This document shows positions 13,301 to 24,970 of a stretch of DNA of 64,000 bases, piece by piece. Position 1 is the first letter of the stretch. Each line of letters begins with the position of its first letter. The notes beneath the pieces are model-generated. The model did not search any database. It saw only the letters and a program-made list of their open reading frames with translations, and was not told the DNA's origin. The translations under genes and the position numbers were made by a program. The stretch is taken from contig NMRA01000188.1 of the NCBI GenBank assembly GCA_002633005.1, forward strand, positions 1-64,000, written 5' to 3'. Origin of the DNA: Phoronis australis (taxonomy: Eukaryota; Phoronida; Phoronidae).

Positions 13301-14197
13301 TAAGTAGTAAATGATTTGAAATGTCATGTTCCGTATTAACAAGGCCATCAATTTTACATGCCAATAAGATCTCATAAAGATTCTTAAGATTAAATCTCTC
13401 CAGATAGCAACAAACACAGAAAGGGAAGTTTGGAGTCGTGTGCAATCATGCAGAAACCATCAACCAGGGAAGTTGGTGCAATGAAGAAATATTCAGAAAT
13501 TGACGGTATTTTCCATGTCAATGACTAGGGTTAAAAGCAACAACACTTTAAAAAACACTTTTGAGTGTTTGCAAGAAGTCCAACACAAGACGCGAATTTT
13601 GTTTACTTTTAAATAAAAGCTCTAGTTGCGACTAGAATATTGCCTAATGCAGAAGCAATGTGCATTGTATAGTTCCGAGATTGCCTTAGTGAAAACGTAC
13701 ATGTAACATGGAATGCACCCTTGCGGACGCTTCCTCCTGTTGACGTCTGCAGTGATTAAATGACGCTAGATACATGTAAGTACGCTATTTCATTTCGAAT
13801 GAAAAAAGAACCAGTTAATAATTACTAGATATAAAATAAAATAATAGACATGTACCGTGCACTTCCTTGACACTGGATTTTGACAATTACATATCTGCAA
13901 CACTCTCACTGTACACACATTGAGTTATGCAGCCTCAGTGTGAATCCCTATTCAACAACAAATAGCAAATATTTAAGGTATCAAGTGTCTCCAGCAAAGT
14001 AATAGCCAAAGCAGACACCTCGGGTGAACGTGTATCATCGATGAAGGGTTGGTGCTATAACTGAAGAGCTGACGTCAGCTGAGGCTGAAGTCACCCGTGT
14101 ACTTACGTATAACACGAGTCACTCGTCTCGGGAGAAAATTACAACTGCCTTAGAATTACTTGTACAGACTTAAACAGCCAAACAACCAATCGTCCAT

Positions 14198-16526
14198 TTA
14201 AAACTGTGGCAATTCTTCTTCCATACTGTCAACCTCCTGTGAGTCAACAAGAAATCGACTTAATTTAGTGATCGCCTCACACCATGATTCAGCTGACGTC
14301 ATAACTACTAGAACTGGGCGCACGTACTTGGCGTTATCGTACATCATTTCTGTCAGTTTTCGGACCTGTATCCAGCATCCGGACTCCTTGCTTCTTTGCG
14401 TTTGATAACATGTGTCCGTACGCTGTTTTCAATTTCTCTATCCGCTTGAACAAGTTGAAGTAATAGGCAGTCACGTGTGTTTTGGGCTCAGTCTTCATCT
14501 CATCAAGAGAAAGTTCAACGCTACAGCGGAGTTTCGCATGCATCACACCTGAGTGTCGTTAGCGTACGCTTCTTGGATTAATGTAAACAGTCTAGTACCT
14601 GAAGGACGTGGGTTGATTTCGATTAAACTTGTGATTCGTTATCTTTGACGCGAATAAAATCGATGTTTTACACACAATGGCGAAGACCGAGGGCTTGACA
14701 GCACTAATATGAAGCTTGGACCAATTCCTCGTGCAGGTTGTCTGAATCTCCTGCAGGATGGGTGATAGAAGTGTTCCAAAATTCTGGAAGTGGGGCAGAG
14801 CGTCTCTTAACAATGAAGCCACGAACAATATTTCCTTTCGAAATCGTCACGTCAATTCCATACTTGATACCTTCAAGATATTCCATTACCAGCACCTGAA
14901 ATAAACAGAGATTTTCAATGAACGACTCTCTATACGCTAGGTGGTGCTAATAAGACAAATTGCAATTTTAAGCAACTGGCTGGGTGGATTAAGAACATAA
15001 ATCAGAGTAGTGTTCAGTATGCACAACAGTCTCGCGAGAATAGCTGGTTTGGTCACCTGTTTAGTTCGATAATATCTGCGGAAAACGTATCTCATCTTGT
15101 TTTGTATTAGTTTTCGTGGCCACGGAACAAGGCCCATTTCAGTAGTAGTGAGGTCGTTTATATTCTGCGCCCCTTGCGATTATCACTAGTGCATACACCT
15201 CTTTTTCAACAAGCGTCATTTTCATTTGTCATGGCATGAGAACGTCGAGAAACGAAACTTATTTTCACAATTAACTGTCTTTGATTTTGCTGCTGATTGC
15301 TTTACGTAAAATATGATTAAGAAGCCAAAAGTACTTAATTACCAATAACTGTACTAAAGACTCTCTAGCCCAAAGCATTAAAAATAAAACCTAATTACCG
15401 ACTGAGTGTACGACAGCTTTTCACACGCTGCTGTCCCACGAAGCATACCAGTGGTCAGGTAACTAAAAAGATGTAAACAGTTGGCCGTGTCGTAGTGAAC
15501 CTTGCAACCAACCTAACCACTTACACACAAAGGCTCTATGACAACAGGAAACTTTAGTTTGGCTAATGCTGCCAGTAGTTCTCTCTGGGTGTGTACTGCG
15601 TAACTACGCACGCCATGCTGAAAGAAAACCAGACTGGTAATCTAGTTATATGGATGACAAAATAGGAAAGGGGGGTGGGTTACGCTATTCCGATCCGGTC
15701 ATGTTGAGGGGAAACTGCGCTGGGACTACTACACTTCCATACACATCTCATGTATACAATGCCAAACTCCTCTGTTCACCAAAGTGCAGTCATCTAAGAC
15801 GACAAAAATGTTTAATATCCAAAAGGATGAAACAAGTTAGCCTGCCTGCATATATGCCTAACATGTAGGTACTTTTCTTTCGATGGTTGCATGTACGCCT
15901 TGCGAATTTCAGACAAGTAGTCCACAAACAGCTATAATAACGTGGTATGTCACTGCCATAAGTGGGCGTTTGGCCGTCCCCTTCCAACACTTACTCTGGT
16001 CCTCACTAAGTCTTCACGGGTTGTCGTTCCATAGACTATTGGCTCGGTTCTCACTAACAACCAAATGTTCTAGCCCCACTCGTACCTTTCCCTAGTTTTG
16101 TTGTAATATTAATAACTTCGATAGTGATCCTTTCATTTATTTAATGACTTGTTGCAACGTTTGGAAATTAACTCGTTTCATTTACCCAGTTTTTATTGAG
16201 CATAATTAATTTAATAGTCTGTATTATGTCAACCACTTTGTTAATTACTAGCTTGTATTTGCTACTTTCATATTTGTATATGAGCCGGAGGCCTAAAAAC
16301 TGAAATAAAAAACTGACTAGTATTTCCCTCTTCCGCATACCTATGTTTTGATCTAAATAGCCACTCACCTTTGGAGCTTCTGGGGTTTTAAGCAAGTATT
16401 CTTGCGTGATATCCTTCAGGAAACAGGCCACGGTACTCTCATAGTTTTCCCCAGGAATGCCGAGTTTTTCACAATCGTAACTTCCAACCACGTTCGAAAA
16501 GTCACCAAAAAGTAGCCAGCGCTTGC
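14198..16526 (-). pseudogene. ATP-grasp gene copy, exons 2-4, degraded
   Basis: Fourth copy of the ATP-grasp family. Exon 2 (16369-16526) is 158 nt, with the same five-T run as the copy at 12168-12325, so it shifts frame. Exon 3 (15399-15617, 219 nt) has a GAG in place of the ATP-binding lysine codon (VIEPL rather than VMKPL) and an in-frame TAG in the glycine loop. Exon 4 (14198-14895, 698 nt) is broken by stops and a net 1-nt loss, though hinge and INPRPSG sequence remain recognisable. Intron 1 is recognisable to about 16815; no exon 1 follows, and a deleted hAT element begins near 16970. Non-functional by several independent lesions. Confidence 0.85.
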
Positions 16527-16969
16527 CTAGGTGCAATAGTGTATATCACGTAAATCTTAAGATGCAATGCATGCAAAACTGACATTGGTTTTATAGAGCC
16601 ATGACGTAGGACTGGCTTCGACAAGTTTCTTGGGTATTTGAAATCTCTACCAGGGGACAATTTAGAAAATGGAACTATATCAGAAGAGCATCTTTTCAAG
16701 TAATCACTTGAAAAAATTATGTTGTGACGGTATTCAACTTTTGACGTCCCCAAGTTTTCGGCACCGTAGGTCTCAACTCTAAAACCATGAGCATTTTTTC
16801 ACAAGAACAGAAAATTATTGGATTGTTCTAAAACCCCTTTGACCTCCTCAAGAACCGCCACTGTAGAATCTATGTAAGTACCCTCTCGTGAGTCATAAAG
16901 TAGGCTTACATGTTTTTGAGTCAGGTTTTGCGAGTTCAATGTACTTTTAAAATACAGAGCTCAAAGCGA

Positions 16970-17680
16970 TACGATGGGCTTTGGGCGCCTACTTACCTCT
17001 AATTTCACCACTGCAGCACTGCTTCTCTCAACATCTAGAAGACATAGCGCGCTCAGTTTGTCATATGTCATGGTTATTCTGAGACGATGGATTTTTATTA
17101 GTGCCAGTTTGCGGAATATCGCTCCGCGGAACAGACCGTTACAATCATTTACAGATATGTCCCTTTCTAGCAGAAGAACATTATGACCTCAACGATACGT
17201 CGAAGAACGTAAGTCCAATATTGTTGTTTTCATGCCCTTTCTGTTGGAATTCCCTGGCAACGTGAGTGGGATTACTCAAAGAAAGTTATATTTTAGCACA
17301 CAGTCTTCATGAAATTGGTTGTATTCATAAATTTTCGCGTTCTCTTCAGCCCTTTTCCAGTTATTAAAAGCACCTTCTCTGGAAAACCTGCTACGCTTAC
17401 TGCACATCAAATTACAATAAAAACAATTGACTTTGCCTTTGGACCGGCTGTAAACATGACAGTATTGGCCAAGTATGTTGGTTTGCTTCTTACCGCGTGT
17501 ACTGCATACCGCTTTACGTTTCTGGGCCACTAATGGCCCAATACCGTCCAACGACACCGAGTGAACCCTTCTGTACCGCCCCGCTAGTAGACACACGGTA
17601 CTGGAGTCATAAAGCTTGAGCGGTAAACACAGACTTGAACACATGAGGGCAGTTACAGGCTTGTCCAAAGCAGGGCGCTT
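16970..17680 (-). mobile_element. Internally deleted hAT transposon remnant, copy 1
   Basis: hAT transposases have an N-terminal TTF/BED-like zinc finger, a catalytic RNase H-like core and a C-terminal dimerisation (hATC) domain. On the minus strand 17276-17668 reads a TTF-like segment: NCFYCNLMC, then FSREGAFNNWKRAEEN and NQFHEDC. Next comes a degraded start of the DUF4371-type core, and immediately after, near 17000-17090, an hATC-like segment (frame broken). The catalytic core is missing. The same arrangement and junction occur at 39519-40110. It sits where exon 1 of the degraded ATP-grasp copy would be. Confidence 0.6.
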
Positions 17681-18130
17681 ACTAGTTTAAAACTACAAAC
17701 TTCATTTCCACCAGATGTATAACAGTGAAATTTTATTTTTTAAAGAAAACTTTATACCACGTGATTCCCATTAAAAAACCGCCATTTTGAAATTTCCGTT
17801 GAAGAGCACTTGAATTGTTGAAAGTTTTTCGCGAGTTTGAAACCAGCGTGTTTGACAGAACAGTGTTAGTGAAGGATTTTGACAGTAAACTTCAAATTTC
17901 TGGTAAGTTTCGTATTTGTTTACTTTCAAATTTTATTCATAAATAAGCCTGAACTGAAAATAGGCACAACGCTTTTTCAGAGAATAACCAAAACAATGCC
18001 TTCTGCCGCGTAAATGGCTGCAACAGTGCTGGTGAAAATAATTACAATCTGCCACTCTGCATTTTTGTAAGTATTTATGCACGTTTCATAGTAATAAATT
18101 TAGATTACTACATGACGAGGTCGTCATCCC

Positions 18131-18240
18131 CCGTTATCTAGAGCCCGAGTGGATTTTGGAAAATTATCGCCCGACGGGCGTTAGCCCCGAGGGTGTTAAT
18201 TCTACAAAATCCGTGAGGGCTCTAGATAAGGAGGATAACG
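18131..18240. repeat. Imperfect inverted repeat, about 110 bp
   Basis: The left arm near 18133-18158 (GTTATCTAGAGCCC and GGATTTTG) pairs with 18205-18230. The inner part holds a second small palindrome, CGCCCGACGGGCG. Looks like a foldback-type or MITE remnant. Confidence 0.65.
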
Positions 18241-18359
18241 ATTGAGAACGTGTAATAATCTATTTATACCACATACTGAACGATATTGCAATGAATCGAT
18301 CTACCTTTCTCGACTTGCCTCGGCTTTGTAACTACTTTCTATGTCAGAGGCTCAGTGTG

Positions 18360-18535
18360 TTTTCCAAACAAAGTTGTCCAGACAACAGGAAAATTGCCAA
18401 GGTTATTCCTGTATTTAAGAAATTGGGCTGTTGTTTTTAGATAATTACAGGCCCACTTCTGTTCTTTGCTGCTTTTCTAAGGTTTTTGAAAAACGTATCT
18501 TTAATCAATTTCATTATTTTAATTCCACTTTGCAT
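18360..18535 (+). mobile_element. RT fragment, jockey/RTE-like, plus strand
   Basis: Broken plus-strand reading shows KIAKVIPVFKK and, after frame changes, a PISVL-like and SKVFEK-like segment, the entry region of a LINE reverse transcriptase. It abuts a minus-strand RT fragment of another clade near 18535. Confidence 0.5.
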
Positions 18536-18680
18536 GACGCCCAGGCTTGATCCTTTATTAAGAAGTTTAATCCATTTGCAGAATATGTCACCAAACCCAA
18601 AAAGGGACAGCGTTTTAAAAATTCTATCCCATGACAAGGAATCGAGCGCTTTGTCGAAATCTATTAATTGTATTTTTGTC
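18535..18680 (-). mobile_element. RT fragment, L1/Tx1-like, minus strand
   Basis: The minus-strand ORF 18437-18727 contains IDFDKALDSLSWDRIFKTL followed by FGFGDIFCKWIKLL, the palm region around the first catalytic Asp of L1/Tx1 RT. Only this piece remains. Confidence 0.65.
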
Positions 18681-18698
18681 TTAACGTGAATAAAATGT

Positions 18699-18760
18699 GT
18701 TACTACTACTATAAATACTACCACCATACCACCACCGCTACTACTCCTACTATTACTTTG
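18699..18760. repeat. Trinucleotide-rich microsatellite (TAC/ACC)
   Basis: Imperfect runs of TACTAC, ACCACC and TACTAT. Confidence 0.6.
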
Positions 18761-18769
18761 TAGTACACA

Positions 18770-19400
18770 GCCCTCTTCTCCGAGCCATTACCGTCATCTC
18801 AGTATCACCTGTTACTCCAACCACCCGTGTAACAAATGCCGCAAGCGTCTGCCTTTTGTCCCCTTTCCACTCCGGATTGATTAGGTGTCACCCTCTTACC
18901 CTACCGCCCATTTACGACCCGGCACGATGCATCGACCCCTTAACCACTCATTTGTTACCCACATGTCACTTTTTTCTCTGCTTTCAATAATCATTCATTG
19001 GTGCCCAGCATCATTTCAGTATTGCCAGCATCATAGTCCAACCAGCTTATTGTACCAGTATTACCTTATCAACAGCGAACATAAGTCATCCGCCTCTACT
19101 CTAACTCGTGTCAACTAATTGGTTTTTTTTCTGCTCTACCCACATCGGCAACGTGCTATTATTCATTAGTTTATGCAGGTATGCAGGTATACCCTTACAT
19201 TTATTATAATTCATTTTGCATTAAATCAAACCAAGTAAAAATTTAACTAGTCTATGTTCCGGGGCTTATCCAGAAATTGGCGTTGGCATTTTTTCTTTTA
19301 TATTGCAATTTCTGACGTCGTCGGAAGTGGTCTCCCAAACCCCAACGCACCTGCCTCCCCTGAGACTATTAGCAACCAAAACGGTCGCCTTATGGTAACG
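18770..19400. repeat. Dispersed repeat, relative of 40945-41660
   Basis: Matches 40945-41660 in the same orientation: the blocks CATTACCGTC, CCCATTTACGAC, GGAAGTGGTCTCCCAAAC and GGTCGCCTTA. It provides the uninterrupted site for the short inverted-repeat element at 41229-41365. No coding content. Confidence 0.65.
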
Positions 19401-19711
19401 TGAAAAATGTCCCAACTGTCTTGCTACCCATGTCGTCTAAAAAATCTTAAATACGAATACGTTAACCCATCGAAGCGCATGCTCTGCAATTCCAAAGGTT
19501 ATTTTTTGGGTGGGGGTAGGGGTTACTCATTTTGCTGTTTTAAAGGAATCCCGCCACACACCAGTTGGAGAAGATTTATTGGCAAGGCGAGACTCCATGT
19601 TCACAGTCTAGATAATTACTTAGCCGAAGGTGAACACGTCTACAACAACTTTTTCGATATCGCTTTACCCTTCAAAGAATATTAAATTGGCGCTATTGGT
19701 ATTGTTATACC

Positions 19712-20648
19712 CATAGGCGGATTTAGGGGGGGATAAAACAGCAAGAACGTAAGGAAAAATTGAGTTATTAATTAACTCCGGTAATTAAAATTATACGGCT
19801 GAAGCAAGATTTAACAATGTGTGGAGTTTTAGCTTGTGTGTGCATGTGAGGGGGGAGGGCTCAGACCGGATTTAGAGACAACCGATGTAATCGTAACTAT
19901 GACTTTCCCGGTCGATATGTCCGTGATATCCCAAGCGACCGGCAGTGGCGCTGCACACTACCACTTCGTTTCCGTCGTTTGCTACACTGTGCAATGAAGG
20001 AAAGTACCTCATTATTTCAAAGAAAACGGAAGCCGAGTGGCGATGAAGAAACAGAAGCCGCTGGTAAGATGTAAATTTTAATCGAAGCCTGAGCGAATCA
20101 CTTAGAAACTCATAACTATCTCTTTGTCAAACATTAAAATTCAGACGATTTGCAAAGAAATTGTGTGGTTAAACGAAAAACGTATTTGGTCTTTTGGGCA
20201 CTTAAGACTATTTCAAACACAACAACTTTTGCTACGATCTGGTTGCACAAATAATAAAACGTGTAATAAACATTACGGAAAGAAGCAAGTTTGCGCGCAA
20301 ACGCTGTTAACCATAAACATGTATGAAGAAACAGGGTGACTCATTGGTAGATCACACATACTCCGATCCTTTAGGTAGATCGTGAGTTAGAGTCCATGGC
20401 AATTACAATTTTCCAGTTTTATACACGTTCTCAGTGTTTTTGTTTTGAGAATTCTTCAGAAATCATGGAAAATGCTTGTTTTCAGAAACAAAAACAAAAA
20501 CAAAAACAAAAATTGTCTCCTGGGCGGGAAGGGGAACCTCCCTCCCGACCTCCCCCATGCGGCCCTATGCGCCTCTACCACCGTGCTTTGCACGACTGTT
20601 TGCAAGACAAGGTGTTGGCCGCCTCATTATATCCTAGATCTGCCACTG
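19712..20648 (+). mobile_element. hAT-like element, possible composite
   Basis: The left end CATAGGCGGATTTAGGG at 19712 pairs in type with the right end, whose reverse complement is CAGTGGCAGATCTAGG (ends 20648). Inside, near 19995-20068, is a possible first coding exon beginning MKESTSLFQRKRKPSGDEE before a GTAAGA donor, typical of the start of hAT-type proteins. No 8-bp duplication could be read, so the two ends may belong to different insertions. The right part (20330-20648) is related to 43177-43460. Confidence 0.4.
20330..20648 (+). mobile_element. tRNA-like head joined to a hAT-type end, copy 1
   Basis: Begins with a tRNA-like stretch (TTGGTAGATCAC as a weak A box; GAGTTAGAGTCC as a weak B box, near 20380-20395). 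It continues through an ACAAAA-repeat run (20487-20513) and a C-rich block, and ends in CTAGATCTGCCACTG. A reverse-complement relative lies in 43177-43460. Confidence 0.45.
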
Positions 20649-20659
20649 AGTAAATGTAA

Positions 20660-21860
20660 CAGGCAGTCAAGATAACACCAGGTGGTGCAAGATTTCGCCG
20701 ATTTGTGTTATGTGAAAATCCAGGCGAGCCGATATAGGTGTGCGAGTTTAAGACGATCACGTTTGGTGACAAGGCATCCTCAACAGCGGCAATATTTACT
20801 TTGAGAAAAGCAGTTAGCGACAAAGCACCACCTGACAAAGAATTACAACGAATCGCTCAGGAACAGTTCTGTGTTGATGACTTAAGCGAATTATTGAGTG
20901 TGTTCAAGAAATCGCACGGTTGAAATAGAAGTTGACTACGATCCTGGGAAAAATAAACAGACGCAAGTGATTATCAAATGAAGAAGAACTGTGAGTTCCA
21001 GTCAATCAACGATACAACTTTGTTTCTTTGGACTGAATGGAATCTCAGAGAAGACACCTTTATCGGCGAACCCGTCACTTTTTAAAGATATAGCTCCTAC
21101 CAAATGTAACTACAGCTTGCAGCAAACTTCGTCATACATCGACGTTTTTGGTATGCTGTCTGGATTTTAGTGAGACCTAATATTCTTCTTCGGAAACTAT
21201 GATAGTTCAACATTGATTGGGATACGCTATTATCTCCCTCGAGTGATATGTACTCAGTGATGGACGGATTTATCACGATCTCGTGAATGCAAGTTCGATC
21301 AAGTCACACCGTTGTATAATTCTTGAAAAATATAAAGGTCAGACCTTGCTTCCCCAATTGTCATTTCACAGAGCAATCGATGTATCCAAGAATGCGATGG
21401 GTATTACAATATGGCTACAGTCGTCAAGCTAAAGCAAGAGTCATCCTATAAAGCATGCATCCCGAGAAAGGAACTACAGGCCACTCTCTTCTTGTCATGT
21501 TTCATGTCCCAGTTGAAAATGCATTTCGACTAGACATTGCCTACAAGAGAATGAGGACTGACAGTATGACAGCAGCTTCCTGGTTGATAGGTCAAGCAAA
21601 CGAGTATAAGGCATATGCTGTTTACTGAGTAGAAGAAATTAAGAAATTACCACAAACTTCGAGAATAACAACAACGTTTCATCTGTTCCGTCCAAGCAAC
21701 TGTCATCGACATTTTCGTTCGTGGTGGTTCAACTGTCGTAATGCAAAAAATCATAGAAGAGCCCCAGTTTTTGAAGCACTCACCAGACTACTGGCCAACA
21801 CTTAGGAACGAAAAAGACAAAGACAATAAGGAACAGAAAAAGTTTCGCAAAACTCACTTA
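20660..21860 (+). mobile_element. Bel/Pao-like retrotransposon pol fragment, copy 1
   Basis: Broken plus-strand frames show the FG(D)K...S...A..TLRKA and VDD pattern of the Pao RT (20738-20923), then a region with VRPNILLRKL and DWDTLLSP, and later IPRKELQATLFLS, characteristic of the RNase H region of Bel/Pao elements. Many stops and frameshifts; no LTRs seen. A relative with two nested insertions lies at 43010-44480, and this copy supplies both empty sites. Confidence 0.6.
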
Positions 21861-21899
21861 GACCTCCCAAACTCGTTCATAAAATACAAAAATTAATCA

Positions 21900-22610
21900 A
21901 TTCAATTAGAATTGTCTCTCGTCATCTCAATTCCGTGCATCTTGAAACTCTGTTCAAATCTTTTGTACTTCCAAATCTAGATTACTGTTACATAATCTAC
22001 CAATCGGCAAACACAGGCATACTTCTTCAATTAGAAAGACTACAATACCAAGCAGCTTTAACCATAACAGGAGCATACAAAGGGTCCAGCACAATCAAGG
22101 TTCTAAACAGTCTCAACTGGAGCAAACTAGCAACCCGTCGTAAACTCCAGCTGTCCATGTACATTCAAAGTCTTAAACAACACAAACAATCATTTCAGTA
22201 AAATGCTCCTTGACCTCTACAAGAGAATTAACACAAGACCAGGACTGCAGCAATATAACTATACACTATACCACCTTCCCTCAGCCAAGCCTTCAGGAGA
22301 TCAACGATATTAACTTGCATTGTCAACCGGAATTCCTTACCATCCAAAAAACACAGGGGTATCTAGGATTTTGAGTTATGGGGGCCTAGACAGAGTATTG
22401 GTCAGGATTTTGCCCGTCAGACATTCACACTCCTGAACTGCCAAATGGAATTTGGGAGAATTTTAGGGGGGCATGGCCCCCTTCTAAATCCGCCACTGCT
22501 TCAATCGTCACTCTCAAAAATAATTTTAATCTGCATACCACAACTCAAGACTTGTCACTCCCATTAACATCATTTCAACTTCCTCGCAACCATGACATAA
22601 GCCAGATCAA
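21900..22610 (+). mobile_element. LINE RT C-terminal fragment interrupted by a MITE
   Basis: The ORF 21935-22201 reads FKSFVLPNLDYCYIIYQSAN, then LERLQYQAALTITGAYKGSS and a WSKLATRRKLQ segment, the standard post-RT region of jockey/CR1-type LINEs. It continues past a stop (LYKRINTRPG) to about 22340 and resumes after the hAT-like element at 22354-22498. Confidence 0.7.
22354..22498. mobile_element. hAT-like MITE inside a LINE fragment
   Basis: The left end CAGGGGTATCTAGG pairs with the reverse complement of the right end, CAGTGGCGGATTTAG. LINE sequence lies on both sides. No clean 8-bp duplication could be read. Confidence 0.55.
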
Positions 22611-23330
22611 GATGTGGATTGCTCCTCAGTAAACAACGAGAATTTTAGAAATAACAATATACTTCACGTTTGTGTTCCTGTGGAGACATTCAGACAAATG
22701 CTCACGTTTTCTTTACTTGTGAGGTATGCGGGGAGCAGAGGCTACAGTGTTTACAAAAAATATTCTGATATTTCTAAAATGTATTATTTTTTTCTATATG
22801 GATGTAAAGTACGCAACCCAAATGAAAAATCTCTTTATGGGAGTCGATAAAATTGTATACATGTAAAGTAACTTATTGTGTATGGAACTGAATTATTTAC
22901 ATTTTTTCATAATCATATCTCATTGCAGTCTTAACACCACTTTTTTAATTTATGTATTTGTGTCTCATAAATGTATGTAGATTTCTTTGTATTTATTAAA
23001 TCCAGATACAATGCCTCCTGGCGCTTTCTGGGCATGTACATTCAATGTACTGAAGATTTCATAATAAACATTTAAAAACACCTCCACTACCATTAACCAC
23101 CTATATTTCTTGCCATTACCAAACATACAAAAGCAGAAGTATTACCATCACCTGCCAATTCAATTCGAATGAAAAAAGCAGCACTTAATAATTCCTAGAT
23201 ATTAAACAAAATAATAGACCGTGACCATGCACTTTTTCTTGACGCTGGAGGTTCACAATTGCACGTTTACAATACTCCCACAATACTCACTTTGGGTTAC
23301 GTAGTCTCTGTCTGGATTCAGAGGTTGTGA

Positions 23331-23336
23331 TTTATT
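23331..23336 (-). promoter_or_regulatory. Putative polyadenylation signal AATAAA, long-intron ATP-grasp gene
   Basis: AATAAA on the minus strand about 225 nt past the stop at 23559, at the position homologous to 46529-46534 of the compact copy. The degraded copy near 13950 has lost it. Confidence 0.45.
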
Positions 23337-23558
23337 CAACTACATATAGTAAATATTTGGAGTGTCAAGTCTATCCAGTAAGAAATAGGCCAAGGCAGAC
23401 ACATCGGACGCTGAAAGGTCGTTGTTATAACTAAAGGGCTGACGCCAGCTGAGGCTGATGTCACCCCTGTTATTGCGTAGACTATAACTTGAGTCACTCG
23501 TCTCAAGAAAAAAACTACCATTGCCAAAGACTAATTTGTGCAGGCTTAAACCGTCCAC

Positions 23559-24970
23559 TTAAAATTGTAGCAACGCTTCTTCCATGCTGTCGAAGTACTT
23601 TGAATCAACAAGAAATCTGCTTAATTTAGTGATCGCCTCACTCCTTGATTCGCCTGACGTCATCACTACCAAAACTGGACGCACGTAATTGAAGTTATCG
23701 TGTATCATTTCTGATATAGATTCCGGTCCTGTATCCAGCATCCTGACACCGTGTTCCTTTGTGTTTGATAACATATGTCCGTACGCTTTTTTCAACTTCC
23801 CTCTGCGCCTGGCCAAGTTGAAGTAATAGGCAGCCACGTGTGTTTTGGGCTCAATCTTCGTCTCATCAAGAGAAAGCTCAGTGTTACAGCGGAGTTTCGC
23901 ATGCATGACCTGAATGTCGTTACCGTACGCTTCTTTAATTAATGTAACCAATCCAATACCTGAAGGACGTGGGTTGATTTCGAGTAACCGTAGTGACTCG
24001 TTAGCTTTGACACGAATAAAATCGAGATTGTACACACCGTGGCGAAGACCAAGGGCTCGGCAGCACTGATACGAAGCTTCAACCAATTCCTCGTGCAGCT
24101 TGTCTGAATCACCACCAGGAATGGTGATAGAAGTGTTCCAAAATTCCGGAAGTGGGACAGGGCCTCTCTTAACAATGAATCCACCTACAAGATTTCCTTT
24201 TGAAATCGTCACGTCAATTCCATACTTGTCACCTTCCAGGTATTCCATTACCAGCACCTCAAATAAACAGATATATTCAAAGAGTGACTCCGTATTTGCT
24301 AGGTGGTGCTAATAAGAAAGCTTGCAATTTTTAATAATTGGCTGGGTCGATTGAGAAAATAAATCATAGTAGTGTTCCGTAGGCACAAGAGTCTCGAGAG
24401 AAAAGCTGCTTTGATAACGTGTTGACTTTGATAATATCTGAGGAAAATTAACCTGATCTCGTGTCTTGTGAGTTTTTTTCGCGTTCACATAACGCGACCC
24501 AGTTCAGTAGCACTGAGGTCGTTCGTGTTTTTTGCCCCCTTGTGACCAACAAGCATCATCTTGTCATTTTGTATCTCCCATACTAGTGATTAAGTTTGCC
24601 CAAACTAACACAACAGAAAATTCGAAGACTGAGTGGCATAAAGTTTTGACTGTGTCTATATGGTATGAGAACGGTGATAGACGAAACTTAACTACCTATA
24701 ACTGTACCACACACCCTCCAGCCCAAAACATGAAAAATTAAACCAAGTTACCGACTGAGTGTATGACAGTTTTTCACACGTTGCAGTCCCACAAAGCATG
24801 CCAGAGGTCAGCGCACTGAAGAATTCTAAACAGCTTTCCGTGTCGTAGAGAACCTTGCAGCCAACAGAACCGCTTCCACACAGAGGCTTCATGACAACAG
24901 GAAACGTTAATTTGGCTAACGCCGCCTGTAGTTCTCCCTGAGAGTTTACAGAGCAGCTGGGCACGCCATA
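23559..24970 (-). CDS. Exons 3 and 4 of the long-intron ATP-grasp gene
   Basis: Exon 3 (24752-24970) starts after an AG acceptor with Tyr-Gly-Val-Pro, holds the ATP-binding lysine motif and ends at a GTAACT donor. Intron 3 is 494 bp. Exon 4 (23559-24257) starts after a TTTGAG acceptor and runs 232 codons to TAA. It contains the hinge VLVMEYLEG, the segment HGVYNLDFIRV and the metal-binding LLEINPRPSG, then a C-terminal region ending EEALLQF. Lineage differences from the compact copy cluster in the C-terminal third, around the segment after AAYYFNL, which may be a variable substrate or dimer region (inference). Confidence 0.85.

Noticed and set aside
14334-14546. Separate small gene on the minus strand
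   Set aside because: It is a frame fragment of degraded ATP-grasp exon 4 (14198-14895).
16502-16753. Minus ORF of 83 codons upstream of ATP-grasp exon 2
   Set aside because: It lies in intron 1 sequence and is not kept in other copies.
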